64,000 bases of DNA. Origin: Bos javanicus (lineage: Eukaryota; Chordata; Mammalia; Artiodactyla; Bovidae). The notes beneath the pieces were generated by a model that was given only the letters and a program-made list of their open reading frames with translations, did not search any database and was not told the DNA's origin. A program made the translations under genes and the position numbers. This document shows, in pieces, positions 8,331-20,338 of the stretch; the first letter of the stretch is position 1, and every line of letters starts with the position of its first letter. The stretch spans positions 126,858,001-126,922,000 of the forward strand of contig NC_083869.1 in assembly GCF_032452875.1 (NCBI RefSeq). Direction: 5' to 3'.

Positions 8331-11300
8331 TCCTGGGAATAAGGTCAGCCAGCCACCCCTCCCCCATGCAAGTCAGCCAGGTGCCATGCCTAGGGGGCAG
8401 AGGCTCAGGTATCCCTTCCCTGATCCCTCAGAGACAATGGGCAGGGGCTTTCTGACCATCCAGAGACCTAGGCCCTTTTGAGCGTGCCCCATTCTGGCCA
8501 CAGGGCCATGCCAAGTAGGCATCAGCAAGCCGGACCCTTGGAAAAGGAAATGGGGCTGTTCCCCGGCCTGGTTCCCGAAAGTGGCCTCAACCGGAAAAAA
8601 TACCTCTTCCCAACCTAGCAACTTTGAGTCCAAGACAAGGAGGCTTCCCAGCCACCCGCTGGTTCCAGCAGGACCCACCCATCCCGCCCCCAAGCAGAGA
8701 GGTCAGGGACATAACCATAGGGTAGGAGCCTCCGGTAATTGCAGCCAACTGCCCTGCCCAGGCCCAGCAGGGCCATCAGGGAAAGAGAGGGACATGGTCA
8801 CCACGTCACTTCAGCCAGATATATGCCACTCAGTCTGTGCCCCTTCGAAGGGAATTCCAGAATGCCCAACTTGTAAACATCACTTTGTTTGCCCCCTGCA
8901 CTTCCATTTCACAGAAGAGAAAACTGGCGCAAAGAGGAGGGGCTAGTTCAGGTCTCACTGAGAGTTTGGGCCCAGGACTGGAACACAGGTCTCTCGCTTC
9001 GTAGTTTGAATCTCTCACTTGCCTATCGGGAACTTTCCTCTCTGTTTTGCTTCTGTTCTTGCTGCTTTAACACCAAGCGATTTCTGCGAGAGATGGGCCC
9101 TTTACCTCTCTAAAAAGTTTCTTCCACTAATTCTTCCCAGGAACTTGTACTCCCAGAAACCTGCCCTCTGGGTCCCTCACCCTGAGACCCCCATGACCCT
9201 TCTTCTCCACCTTCCTTTTCTGCTGGGGAAGGGGGCCCAGGGGGATTGTAAATCAAGAGCTGACAGTTCCTTTGGCAGTAATAGAATGGGCCACCCACAC
9301 AGCCCAGCACACTCCACCCCACTTCTGTTTCCCTACTCCTCCCATCCTCCATTCAGCTGAGAGGGACACAGCAGTTCTAGGGGCTGAGGAGACCTTGGGC
9401 TGGAGGCAACAAAGAAACACAACTTGCCAGGGATGTGGGGAGGGGAGCCCTGGTGAGGGGTCTTGGAGTAGAAACTCTACCAATCCCACTCCCCCCAGGG
9501 CAGCCTGCATGAGTATAAACACATACACTTACATACACCCACTTAGTGTCCAGTAAGTCAGCCCATAGGTAGCTGGTGACTGGGAACCCAGGCAGCAAGG
9601 AGAGCCTGGCAGTGCCCTCCTTCCTGCCTCCCAAAGACTCAACTTGGCAACAGGTCTGATTCTAAGGTCCCAGGAGGGATCTGTGCTTGTCTGACCTCAT
9701 GGGTACCCTCCTGCCCCCTCCTCTTCCCAGCCCTGAGCAGGAGACTATAAAAAGTTCCTAAACACAGGGACCAAAATAGTTTGCTGTCCACTGCCTCTTC
9801 CTGGCCTTCTGAGCTCCTTGGTGCTGGACCGCAGACATTCCCTCCCTAAAAGCCTGGCAGACATCCTTGAGCCCTCTGTCCCTCTGCCTACCTTCTCCCA
9901 GCGCTGGGGTCAGTGGACTGATGAACTTTGCCCAAGCTTTCGGCTCTGGACACAGATGCGGGCTGGGGGACAGTGCTCCCTGGCTTGGTGCCAGCCTCCG
10001 TGCCCTTGGGTGTCTGGGTGCCCTCCCACCCCAGCTCCAGGCTCAGGATGCACTCACCTCTGCATGGGGAGGCTGAATGCCAGGGTCCCCCGGCAGGTCC
10101 AGACTGAAGGCAGGAGGGACAGCGGGGACTGGAAGTAACTTTGGTGGCAGCCAAACCTCACTCTCCACAGGAAAAGCCAAGAGAGCCTCCACCCCCAAGA
10201 TTAACTCTTGCCTTCCTGACCTGGAGCCTGGCCTCTGTTAACTCCTTCCTGGTCACCATCTCAGAGCAGGAGAGGACCCTTGGACCACGTCCAGCTCCTT
10301 TATTTAGCCAATGGTCACACAGGCCCTGGCAGGTTAAGTGGTTTACATAGAGGCACAGTAAGCTTGGGGCACAGCCAGCATCCCAAACAAGGTCTCTGGT
10401 TCCCAAGCTTCCTCCAGAGGCCTGGGGTGGGGACAAGTTATTCACGTGGGGTCAGCCCGCTCTGCTGGGCCTTGGCGGATGCTCTTCGTTCAGATGGGAA
10501 GGCAGGGCAGGGTTCTAGTACACCATGCTTTTTCCCTCTGGAGCAGGTTTAGACCTGCCCTGGCCTGCGTGTGTGAAAGGTGTCAAGCTTGCTCTCCCTA
10601 GGGGTGAGGCCAAGAATCTGCAGCCTAAAAGTGGGGAGAGGGGTGCTGCAGATATGCAGGGTGAGCCCCTCCCAACAAGTCTTGGCAGGAAGGTCACAAG
10701 GGAGCCTACTGGAGGGGCCTCTGTCCAATATCCTCTGATGGCAAATGGAATTGGCTGGGAAGAGGGTAATGAAGGGATGGGTCCAAGCCTGGGGAAAGGA
10801 CCTCTTTCCTTCTTTGCCCCCATCGGGGACTTCTAGAGCTGGCCTAGTTTCTTATTTGACACCTCACTTCTCAAGGGGGAGTCCTGTCCCCACAATGCTG
10901 GTTCCAGGAGTGCACCTTCTCCTCTCTCCCCACTGGGCAAACTCTGCAGCACCCAGAGCCCCAAGACTAATGCCCCTGCCAAGGGGTCCCTGCACCCCTC
11001 CCGACTCTTCACAAATCTCTTTCCCTCCCTTCTAGCACTTTTTAATGTTTGCAAAGCATGTTCATACCTTTGTTCTCTGATCTCCTTTGTCCCCCACAAA
11101 GACCCTAAACAGCAGACCCAGCAGGGGTGACCACCGTACTTGATAGGCAAGGAAACAGGATTGGGGGTACCTAATTCCAACCCCAAATCCACTCTTTCCA
11201 CTGCACCCTCAGCCTGGCAAGTAAGGTAATAAGTCTGAAAACTACAAGGCCCATCTCCTGGTAACGAATTTTATTACCTAGTTAAAGGGAGTATTTTTTT

Positions 11301-13300
11301 TTTTTTTGTCCATCCATATTGTGTTGTTACAGCACTCTACAAAATGTTCTAATGTACATGATCAGAATTCATCCCCAGGACTACATTTCAGAAGTAGGTT
11401 TATTATGTTCTCCATTGGACTGCTGAAGAGAATGAGACTCAGGTGAAATGATTTATCAAGTTCACACAATGAGGAATACTAGTTAATATGTATTAAGAGA
11501 CTGATATATGCCAAGCACTGTTCTAAGTATTTCACACAATGATTAACACATTTAATCCTCAAAACCACCCAATGAAGTAGGGACTTTCATTCTCCTGGTT
11601 TTATGGATGAAGGTTGGGGTGCCCAGTAGCCCTGAGATCTGGCCTTGAAGGGGTTAAGCATGAGGCCGGGCAGAGCCCAGCTGGGATGCTGTCAATGGCA
11701 GGAAACCTGGCCTGTGAAGGAGGGGGAGGATGGGGCTGTTGTGTCTGACTCTTACACAACCCCCATCCTTTTGGTCTTAAAGGAGCATCCTGGATGGGAA
11801 GAAGGGCAGGCAAGGGGCCTCCTTCTCAGCCCTGGACAGACACCGGGTTACGGAAAGAGGGGCCTTCAGAGTCAATGCAGGTCGCTGCCCTGGAGTGGCC
11901 CCCGATCTGATGAGGGTGAGTGGAAGTGAGCCCACCTCCCCTCAGGAGTGGTCAAGAGTTGGGGAGACACAGTCCCAGCCCTGGGAGCCCCCAGTCTGAG
12001 AGGGGAGACACAGCCCTGCCCCCATGGGTCTGGACGGGGCTTGGTCAAAGAGCCTGCTCTCAGGAGCTCCCAGCCTGAGAGGAGACAGTAGTCTATCCCA
12101 GGAGGTCAGGATCCTGGAGAGCAGAGTCATGATGTCAAGGTCAGATAGGATTGGGTTTGTGAGTGAGAGAGCCCTTGAAAGAGTCAGCCCTCTAAGAGGT
12201 GGGGTGTGGACATCATGAGGTGGGGCTCCAGCTGCCTGCCCTGCCTGTGTCTTGGCCACACTTGACTTGAACCGGATCGCCTCTCTTTCTGGTCGTGGGT
12301 CCCGTGGGAGAGCCCTAAAGTGATTCCTTCCGGCCCCAGAGCCAGGGCCTTGGTTGAGGGGGAGGCCAAATCTGAGGGACGTTTCCTTCCTGACTCTGAG
12401 CTCCTTCCCGGATCACCCCGAGGATGAGGATAGATGGGAATGGGCCTGAGTCAGAACTGGCTCCTTCAAGGAGAGGGTGGTGGGAGGGTGGGGGCACAGC
12501 TCCAGCGAGTGTTGGGAATCAGGAGACCCTTCAGGTCCACCTTTAAGCCCCAGATCCACACTGTCCCAGGGCAGAAATGTGTGTCCGTGCCTTTGATTCT
12601 AAACCTGGCCCATCCCTCACTGGCTGTGTTGCCTGAAGTAAGAACTTAACCTCTCTGAGTTCCTTTCTGTGTAAATGGGAAAAAAACCCCAGCTTTCAGT
12701 GTGGCATGAAGAAGTGGTGCCTGAGAAAAGCACTGGGGCCTCAGGTGCTGGTAAATGGCAGGAGTCTTGACCTCTTGGGTCTTGTCCTCCAACACCTAAC
12801 TGACACCTCTGGCCCAAATCTCTCTCTCTTTTTTTTTCCCCCTAATCCCTTAGCCTCACTCTCAGCCACTTTCAACAAGTCGTTTTGAACACTGCCCTCT
12901 GCTCAGGGGTCTGCAGATGGGTCAGACCTGGCTTTTGCTTTCCGGGAGCTCCGCCTGCTGCAGGGGGGTGGGGTGGGGTGTGAACAGAGGTGTGAAGGAC
13001 TGATCACAGCTTCTGGGCAGAGCAGCCTGATGTAACAGAAGATGAACAAAGCAGGGGCCATGGGAGGGGGTGCAGCATTTGCTCTGCCCCTGGAGTGAGG
13101 TGGGAAGCTTTCAAAGAGGAAGGGTATCGATTTGGGGTCTGGAGGGGATTTCTGTTGGGGATGGGATGCGAGAGGTTGTGAGACGATGGTGACACGGATC
13201 AAAGGCAGGCTCAGTGAGAGAAGGGGGGGCGGTCAAAGAAGAGGTGGGGGGCTTAGAGCAGGGCACGGGGTTCGATCAAACGTGGAGGGTTCAGGGAGAG
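8331..13300. other. Gene-free stretch upstream of FAM110D: unique sequence with ancient repeat scraps
   Basis: No coding gene recognised. MIR-like pieces are visible at about 8880-9000 (minus), 10310-10410 (minus), 11478-11620 (minus, with CCAAGCACTGTTCTAAGTAT) and 12595-12685 (plus, with ACTTAACCTCTCTGAGTTCC). A TATA-like CTATAAAAAG lies near 9744 on the plus strand without a gene behind it. If the CpG patch at 13.3-13.8 kb is the FAM110D promoter, this is FAM110D intron 1. Confidence 0.5.
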
Positions 13301-13339
13301 AGGGCGGGGCTCAGGCTGGCGTCTGTGACACCCCAGCAC

Positions 13340-13830
13340 CCCCAGAAGGGGCCCCCCTATCCCCCGCCCCCGCCCCGCCTCCGCCGGCAGCGGGCGAGCC
13401 CCACAGAGATTAGAGCCGCGGTCCCCTAATTCAGGGCTTTCCGTTTCGGAAAGAATCTCGGCCGCAACAATAGCCCGGCGCCTGCGCCCCCTCCCTCTGA
13501 GGGAGGTGTCCTTAAACGTTTTTCCCCCGGAGCACCTACAAGTCGCCAATGAACCACGGGAAGCAAATCGGATATCTGCTGTCAGGAACTGACAACCTAG
13601 AGTTGGAAGAACAAAAGCCAAACTGAGCGATTGCTCTGTTCTAAGCTCTCGGCTCCAGGTCTGACTCTCAGTGGTACCTCACCTACTCCTTAAAAAACCC
13701 TGCGTGAAGTCAGTGACGAAGCCGAGGCAGAGAGGGGGCCGAGCGGCTCACCTAGCGTCACGCGGCTTGCAGAGGGTCGAGTTGGGACTCCGGAGCCGGC
13801 TCTGACCGGCTGAGCCGCCCTGCCTGCCTC
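13340..13830. promoter_or_regulatory. Isolated CpG-rich patch, possible FAM110D promoter
   Basis: GC- and CpG-dense sequence (CCGCCCCCGCCCCGCC, CGGCAGCGGGCG, CGGCCGCAACAATAGCCCGGCG) stands out from AT-richer flanks about 5.2 kb upstream of the FAM110D coding start. GC-boxes are visible near 13362-13385. The right third carries MIR-like sequence (GAAGCCGAGGCAGAGAG). Assignment to FAM110D rests on position and on my memory that the human gene spans about 5 kb with a noncoding first exon. Confidence 0.45.
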
Positions 13831-13849
13831 GACTCTACCCCTCGGGTTG

Positions 13850-15480
13850 GGCAAGTCGGCCCTCCCTGCTCGCCTGTCCGCTTACTTCGTTTATTTGTTG
13901 GTTGGACAGGACTTCATCTTCAGGACCCTGAGCCAGGACTGGAAGGAGGGAGGCCCCGACTGCATGCTGCTCCAGCCTTATTCACCTCCTACTCCTTGGT
14001 CATCATCCTTACCCCCATCTCCAGCATTCCACCTTCCACCACTGTTTTCACCTTTAGACTGAGCACCAGGAACAAAAAGCATCCAGTCTCCACTAAGGGA
14101 AATAGAGGAACATGTGGAAGGGAATCAGGGGCTTCTCCCAGAAAGCAATGACAGATCTATCCTCCTACTTCGACAATTACACCTTCATAAAGACACTCTG
14201 AAAAATGTTTTGTTGTGTTTTGCTTTTTTTATACAGAGAACCCCAGCAAAGTACCAAAGATGACTGTATCTAATTATCATTAAGGATGTACAGGTGGTTT
14301 GTTAAAGGGGCAGCAATATTAGATGAGTGAAAAAACAAAGATACAATAATTCATATATTATTATATCTTCATTCCATAAAACCTATTTTTCTTGCTTTGA
14401 TTTCAGCAAAATGATCAATTGTGTTGCTCAATGATCAACACAATTAAATGATCAATTTAATTAAATAATAAAAATTTCATATAATTGTATTCTACTGATA
14501 GTAATGCCTAATTAGACAGTCTTTTTTTTTTTTTGGTTTTTTAAAATTTCAATTTGGGGAAACTTTGATGTGCGGAGGTAGTAGTAATTAGAATTGAAAA
14601 AAAATTCTTTTTTTAAAAAATTAAATTCTTAAAACAGTACTTAAATTTACAGATGAGCTATAAATGTTACATAACATGTGCATTTAAATGGTGTGTATAT
14701 AATAAATTACCATTAGCATAGAACATATTACAATCTATTGTAATGGCATTATATAAATCCCTGTCTCTCACATCACAATTGTTACCATCTCATACAGCAA
14801 TGTCTAGATTCATAACAGTATAGAATTGGCACCAGGCTTCTTGCATGTAATGTCTTGCCTGCGTTTACAAATTTAAGTGCTGAATGTATTGTTTAACATT
14901 GCAGAATGTTCCTCAGCCATCATATGCTACTATTGCAGACACCATGCTACCCGCTGGAACACGAAGTGAAGCAAGAAAATGGATGCTGAGCCCTTGCTCG
15001 GAAACAATACCCCCTTACGCACGAATCTGTGCATTAATGTGCTCTCAGAGGAAGGATTTGACAAGCTAATTAATTTGTATTTTCTCTTACCTACGGGCTT
15101 TCGCCAGTCTTCCCCCACACTCCAAGCAGTGGCTGTCAGCAATTTCAGCAGCAGTGCAAACCTACCGGCACTGGGATGCAACCGTCTTTTGTTTGGAGGA
15201 GAGGCAGGAGATGTGGAGAAGAGCGTTTATTTCCCTGGGGCCAAGTGCAGTTAGGTCTGAGCAGATGTTGAGGGTTATGCCTTACTCTGTGCAGCACAGA
15301 GCACTGGGTCCCAAGTGGCAGATGCCCATGTGGTCCTTAATAAATGACTTTTGGGGTACTTTTGATATCAAGGACCCCCTAATGGGCAGGAGCATCTCTG
15401 ACCACTTGTAACAGTGGCACTGAGCTATGGTCATGGAGGTCCTGTATCACAGTGAACATACTTGATATTAACATTCTGAG
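13850..15480. other. Gene-free, AT-rich stretch
   Basis: From about 14200 the sequence becomes very AT-rich with homopolymer runs. It includes an inverted repeat at 14417-14445 and three ATGATCAA units (14411, 14431, 14448). No known repeat family or gene is recognised; 14880-15420 looks unique. Confidence 0.4.
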
Positions 15481-15481
15481 C

Positions 15482-15702
15482 CATGCTAAGTCACTTCAGT
15501 TCTGTCCGACTCTTTGCAACGCTATGGACTGTGTAGCCCGCCAGTCTCCTCTGTCCATGGGATTCTCCAGGCAAGAATACAGGAGTGGGTACCCATGCCC
15601 TCCTCCAGGGGATCTTCCCGACCCCAGGGATCAAACCCACATCTCCTGTGGCTCCCTCATTGTAGGCAGATTCTTTACCGCTGAGCCACTGGGGAAGCCC
15701 TG
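15482..15702 (-). mobile_element. Bov-tA SINE, minus orientation
   Basis: From CATGCTAAGTCACTTCAGTT through the body (GGCAAGAATACAGGAGTGGG) to the reversed tRNA-like head ending GAGCCACTGGGGAAGCCC. Near full length. Confidence 0.9.
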
Positions 15703-15717
15703 ATGTTAACATACACT

Positions 15718-16076
15718 TTTATTTATTTATTTTTATTTAAAAATGTGTATTAGTTTAGTTTTGGCTGTGCTGGGTCTCCGTTGCTGAGCAGGCTTTCTCT
15801 AGTTGCGGTGAGGGCTTACTCTCTGTTGCCGTATGTGTTTTTCAGTGCAATGGCTTCTCCTGTTGCTGAGCACAGGCTTTATATGTGCGAGCTTCAGTAG
15901 TTGCAGCACATGGGCTCAGAAGTTGCGGCTCCCAGTTTCTAGCGCACAGGCTCAGTAATTGTGACACATGAGCTTAGTCGCTCCACAAAATGTAGGATCC
16001 TCTTGATCCAGGGATCATACCTGTGTCCCCTACATTGGCAGGCAGATTCTTAACCACTGGACCACCAGGGAAGTCT
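15718..16076 (-). mobile_element. CHR-type tRNA-derived SINE, minus orientation
   Basis: Starts with (TTTA)n and TTTTGGCTGTGCTGGGTCTC, continues with the CTCTAGTTGCGG-type body and ends in the reversed tRNA-like head AACCACTGGACCACCAGGGA. This is the older cetartiodactyl SINE layer, immediately beside the younger Bov-tA. Confidence 0.8.
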
Positions 16077-16960
16077 AGGACCTACCCTTTTATATGTTAG
16101 GAGGGCAATTCCCAAAGAAGGTGGAGTTTGAAGGCTGGGCAGACATCCCAAGAGGTGGACATTATAAATACCACCTCTCACATCACCATAGCATTATATC
16201 CAACACCTTAATATCACCACTGGATTGTAACTGTTGCCTTCTCCATGGCCATTGTCAGGTTCCCCATCGTTCCTAGGCCTGGGAACATCTGTACTTTTTG
16301 CCTTTCAGCAGTTACTCATCTTTCTCCTGGCACTCTTGCCCTGATCTTGGCCACTTTTTCTCCCATTCTCAGTCCTTGTGCTTCTAGAGTGGGGTACCAT
16401 GACTCAGAGGGGCCCTTGACCTAGGTCTGGGTCAAAAAATCTATCACATCCCTCTGGCTTACAGCACTTCATTTAATTTGATTATGGCTGAAGGACTTTT
16501 GCTTCAGTGGCCGAAACAAAGCTTCCCTCTCTTCTCTGCTATGCACAAACCTGGGCAGACAGATCCCTGAGAGGACAGTCTGCCCGAGGACAGAGTCAAC
16601 AGAGCTCAGAGATAGTGAAAACCAACCTTGATGAGCGGAGCCTCCGTATCTTGTCATGTCTAAAGCAAACCTACATATGGGCTTTACACTGTGTAAGCCA
16701 GTACATTTATTTATTTATTTATTTTTGGTGGGGTTGATTTTTCAGTCACTTACAAATAAAATCAACCAGAAGGAAACCCATCATTCTCTCCCAAACTAGG
16801 TCCCTTCCTCACGGTGCCTGTAGTGTTGAAAATGTGCAGCCTTGGTTTGCCCACCATTCTGACCCATCTCCACCCTAACTTCTCAGGTGTGCTGACCAGA
16901 TCCCTCCAGGTTTGTGGTAAAACTGGCCTAGAAGAGCAGCAGAAATTCCCATAAAGAGTC
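16077..16960. other. Unique gene-free sequence
   Basis: No gene or clear repeat is recognised apart from a short (TTTA)n run near 16706-16725. Confidence 0.4.
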
Positions 16961-16964
16961 AGGA

Positions 16965-17350
16965 GGCCGGAGTTATGGTCTTGACTTGGACATGAACTCA
17001 CTTTTGGTCCGGAGCAAGTCACTTCCTCTCTCTGGCCTTAGGTTCTGATGTGTTAAAAGGAGGAAAATAGATTAGACCATTGGTTCCCCAAAACTATTCC
17101 TAGGGTGGATTCTAGTTTGGTCCATGAAGTTTACCTGAAATTCTTGTGTGTGTATGTGTGTGTGTGTGTGTGTTTTGACCATGTTGAGCAGCTTGGGGGA
17201 TCTTAGTTCCCCAACCAGGGATTGAACCCTTGGCCCTTGGCAGTGAAGGCGCCTAGTTCTAACCACTGGACCACTAGGGAACTCCCTGGGGTGCTTGTTA
17301 ACAAGACCAACACCAGGTCTCCACCCTTGGAGAATCTAACTGAGTAGAGC
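16965..17350. mobile_element. MIR fragment and MER5-like fragment split by a CHR-type SINE
   Basis: 16965-17075 reads like a plus MIR (GCAAGTCACTTCCTCTCTCT). About 17080-17140 and 17285-17350 look like two halves of a MER5-type hAT fossil (CATTGGTTCCCCAAAACTAT; GGTGCTTGTTAACAAGACC). Between them, 17170-17286 is a minus CHR-type SINE (AACCACTGGACCACTAGGGA), preceded by a (TG)n run at 17144-17175. Confidence 0.6.
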
Positions 17351-17587
17351 TGGGGTGGAGTCAGGGAAGAAAGACTGCAGCATTAGTTCAGGCTGACTTT
17401 GCTGCTCTGAGTGCCCTTGCTGGAGATTTTAGATTTAACATATTATCTCTTGCAGCTGAAAGTAGCTCTAATAGTTGGCTTATTCAGTTGACTGAACCTA
17501 GTACTCAACGTGACCTGTATTCAGTGAGGTTGAGATATCAGCATATACCTGGTGAATGTGTCTGATGTCTAAAAAGATAGGAATGTT

Positions 17588-17825
17588 GGGACGTTCCTGG
17601 TGGTCCAGTGGCTAAGACTCCGTGCTCCCAACGCAGAGGGCCTGGATTCCCTCCCCAGTGGGAGAATTAGATCCCACATGACCCAACTGAAAAGGAGAGA
17701 TCCTGTATGCTGAAATGAAGAGCCAAGATCTGGTGTGATACAACTCCAGCACAGTCAAGTAAACAAATAAAAAATATATATATATTAAAAAGATAGGAAA
17801 AAGAAAAAAGAAAAAAAAAAGATAG
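17588..17825 (+). mobile_element. CHR-type SINE, plus orientation, with A-rich tail
   Basis: Head CGTTCCTGGTGGTCCAGTGG...GGATTCCCTCCCCAGTG, body ending AACAAATAAAAAATATATAT, then A-rich sequence. GATAGGAA occurs on both sides (near 17576 and 17821), a candidate target-site duplication. Confidence 0.75.
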
Positions 17826-18710
17826 GAAGGTTGGAGAAGATTTAGCACATGAAATTGCACATATTCCTTATTCCCACCAAGGACATTCCCAAGGGCACTC
17901 AGAGGGTAGTTTTTCACTGAGGTGTTGAGATAAGCATGAGAGACAGCAGCATCAGTAACCTTGAAAAGTGTTGGGGTGGATGTCCTCTGTGGTTTGGATA
18001 TTGAAAGAGGTGCCCCTGAAATGGGCTCCCTGACTTCACTGGAGATGACAGGATCCTAGAGGAACACCCGAAAAGTGGCTGAACTGTTTCCTGTGGCAGG
18101 ATGAAGTGATAATTAGAATCTTTTGGCTTGTAGCAATCTTTGATCAGAGTGTCTCTAGGAATGAAACAGATAAGCAACTTAATAAATATGATAGAGTTAC
18201 ATAACAGGAAAACAACAACAACAACAAAGCTATGTCTTATGGCCAGAAGCCTAACTTAAATTGTCACAATGGAGCATCTCAACCTGTCAGCTAATTTCCG
18301 CGTCTAAGCCGGTTCACAGACCTGAAGTCCTAGGAGGCCAGGTCCCTTCAGGGAGGACTTCGTGGTACTGCCACAAATGTATGCTGGGAATCTTCCTCCA
18401 AGAAAGGGGGACGGGAAAAGCCAGACCTTTTAGGGATTACTGGACTTTGAATGGATGCTAATATCTGGTAACCCAAGAATCAACTCGTGCAAAACTAAAC
18501 TACTGATCTATCTCCTGTTCCCCCATATCTTTCTCACTACTGCCTTTCTCAGTCGATCCCTCTCTATCCCTGTGTCCTTCCAATTAATTGCTCAGGCCAA
18601 AACCTTGGAGTAATTTTGGACATCTCTCTGTCTCTCTCTGACATTCCATGTTTCATTTATCAGCAGCACCTGCTGGCTCCATCTTCAGAAGACATGAGAT
18701 TTAATCTTGT

Positions 18711-18855
18711 TTTTTTTTTTTTTAAATTATATATTTGACTACGCTGGGTCTTAGTTGCGACATTGTGGGGTCTAGTTCCCTGACCAGGGATTGAACCTGG
18801 GCCACCTGCATTGGGAGCGTGGAGTCCTAGCCACTGGACCCCCATGGAAACTCTC
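18711..18855 (-). mobile_element. CHR-type SINE in the L2 element
   Basis: T-rich left end, then CTACGCTGGGTCTTAGTTGC, TCCCTGACCAGGGATTGAAC and the reversed head GCCACTGGACCCCCATGG. Short CHR-type form. Confidence 0.75.
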
Positions 18856-18984
18856 CAGATTTGATCACTTCTATCTTCCTCCACTCTGACTACCCTGGTC
18901 CATGCTATCACCATCTCTTAGTTGGATTATTGCAATAGTCTGTAAGTCTCCCTTTTTCTTCTTCTTTTTTAAAAGTTTTTTTTT

Positions 18985-19148
18985 TTAATGTGGACCATTT
19001 AAAAAATCTTTATTGAATATGCTGCCATCTTAAGTTCTGATTTTTTGGCTGAGAGGTATGTGGGATCTTAGCTTCCCAACTAGGGATCGAACCCACACCT
19101 CCTGCCTTGGAAGGCAAAGTCTTAACCACTAGACCACCAGGGAAGTCC
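18985..19148 (-). mobile_element. CHR-type SINE in the L2 element
   Basis: Contains TATGTGGGATCTTAGCTTCC, AACTAGGGATCGAACCC and CCACTAGACCACCAGGGA. The L2-like phrase AGTCTGTAAGTCTCCCT/CTAAGTCTCCCTTC appears on both sides, consistent with a target-site duplication near TAAGTCTCCCTT. Confidence 0.75.
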
Positions 19149-19159
19149 CTAAGTCTCCC

Positions 19160-19430
19160 TTCTACTGCTAACTCACTTCAGTCATGTCCGACTCTGTGCG
19201 ACCCCATAGACGGCAGCCCACCAGGCTCCCCCATCCCTGGGATTCTCCAGGCAAGAACACTGGAATGGGTTGCCATTTCCTTCTCCAATGCATGAAAGTG
19301 AAAAGTGAAAGGGAAGTTGCTCAATCGTGTCCGACTCTTAGCGACCCCATGGACTGCAGCCTACCAGGCTCCTCCATCCATGGGATTTTCCAGGCAAGAG
19401 TACTGGAGTGGGGTGCCATTGCCTTCTCCC
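19160..19430 (-). mobile_element. BOV-A2 SINE, minus orientation
   Basis: Both BOV-A monomers are present in reverse, joined by the linker CATGAAAGTGAAAAGTGAAA, and the right end is CATTGCCTTCTCC. Full length or nearly so. Confidence 0.9.
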
Positions 19431-19879
19431 CCTTCTTCTAACCTCATCCCTAATAGTTTGCTCTCAGCATAACAGTTTGATCAGTCCTTTAAAAACCTAA
19501 GTCAATCCTGTCACTTTATCTGCTCAAATCCCAGAAAAAAGTCTCCTCATTTCACTCGAGAGAAAGCCAGAGTCCTCACTGACTTGCAAGGCTTTCCATG
19601 ACCTGGCCCTGCTGGCTCTCTGACCCGATGTTCTACTCTTCTCCCTCTCGCTCAGTTTGCCCAAGGTACTTTTGGCCTCTGGCCTGTTCCTTGAACACAC
19701 TGACTACATCCACCTCAGGGCCTTTGACCCTCTGCCTGGAATGCCCTTTCTCTAGGTCTCCACTTTGATGCCTCTTTCACTTCCTTTAGGACTTTATTGA
19801 TATCTCACCCAGTGAGACCTCCCATGACCTTTACTAAGTTTACTAAGTCAGTCAGCCCCTTTCTGCAGCATTCCCAATC

Positions 19880-20320
19880 CTCTTTTGAAAATTAATTTTT
19901 GTTTGAGTATAGTTGATTTACAATGGTATGTTAGTTTCTGCTGTACAGCAAAGTGAATCTGCTATACACATATCCACTCTTTTTTAGATTCTTTTCCTAC
20001 ATAGGTCATGACAGAGTATTGAGTTCCCTGTGCTATACAGTAGGTGAGAAGTGAAGTCGCTCAGTCGTGTGCAACTCTTTGAGATCCCATGGGCTGTAGC
20101 CACCAGGCTCCTCCATCCATGGAATATCTTCAGGCAAGAGTACTGGGGTGGGTTGCCATTTCCTTCTCCAGGGGATCTTCCGGACCCCGGGATCAAGCCC
20201 AGGTCTCCCGTATTGCAGGCAGATGCTTAACCCTCTGAGCCACCAGGGAAGCCCATACAGTAGGTCCTTGTTGGTTATTTGTTTTACATATAGTAGGGTG
20301 TACATATCAATCATTTTTAC
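19880..20320. mobile_element. L1-related 3' fragment interrupted by a Bov-tA
   Basis: Recognisable text includes GTATAGTTGATTTACAATGG, GCTGTACAGCAAAGTGAATC and GTTCCCTGTGCTATACAGTA, continuing after the SINE with CCTTGTTGGTTATTTG. This sequence is common at L1 3' ends in artiodactyls; the family name is not certain. Confidence 0.6.
20046..20254 (-). mobile_element. Bov-tA SINE with perfect target-site duplication
   Basis: Flanked by ATACAGTAGGT at 20035-20045 and 20255-20265. Its head ends GAGCCACCAGGGAAGCCC at the right. Inserted in the L1-related fragment. Confidence 0.92.
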
Positions 20321-20338
20321 TCTGCTCTACTTTCCTTT

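Larger units (their letters stand above)
18495..19870 (+). mobile_element. L2 LINE 3' region, plus orientation, split by three SINEs
   Basis: L2-like text runs in order: CCAAAACCTTGGAGTAATTT (near 18600), ACCCTGGTCCATGCTATCACC (near 18890), TGGATTATTGCAATAGTCTG (near 18923), CCTTTAAAAACCTAAGTCAA (near 19490), ATGACCTGGCCCTGCTGGCT (near 19600) and CAGGGCCTTTGACCCTCTGC (near 19720). The pieces are separated by SINEs at 18711-18855, 18985-19148 and 19160-19430. One ancient element, three later insertions. Confidence 0.8.

Noticed and set aside
9741..9785. TATA-like CTATAAAAAG followed by CAAAATAGT
   Set aside because: No exon, open frame or gene follows on the plus strand; a chance AT-rich motif is more likely.
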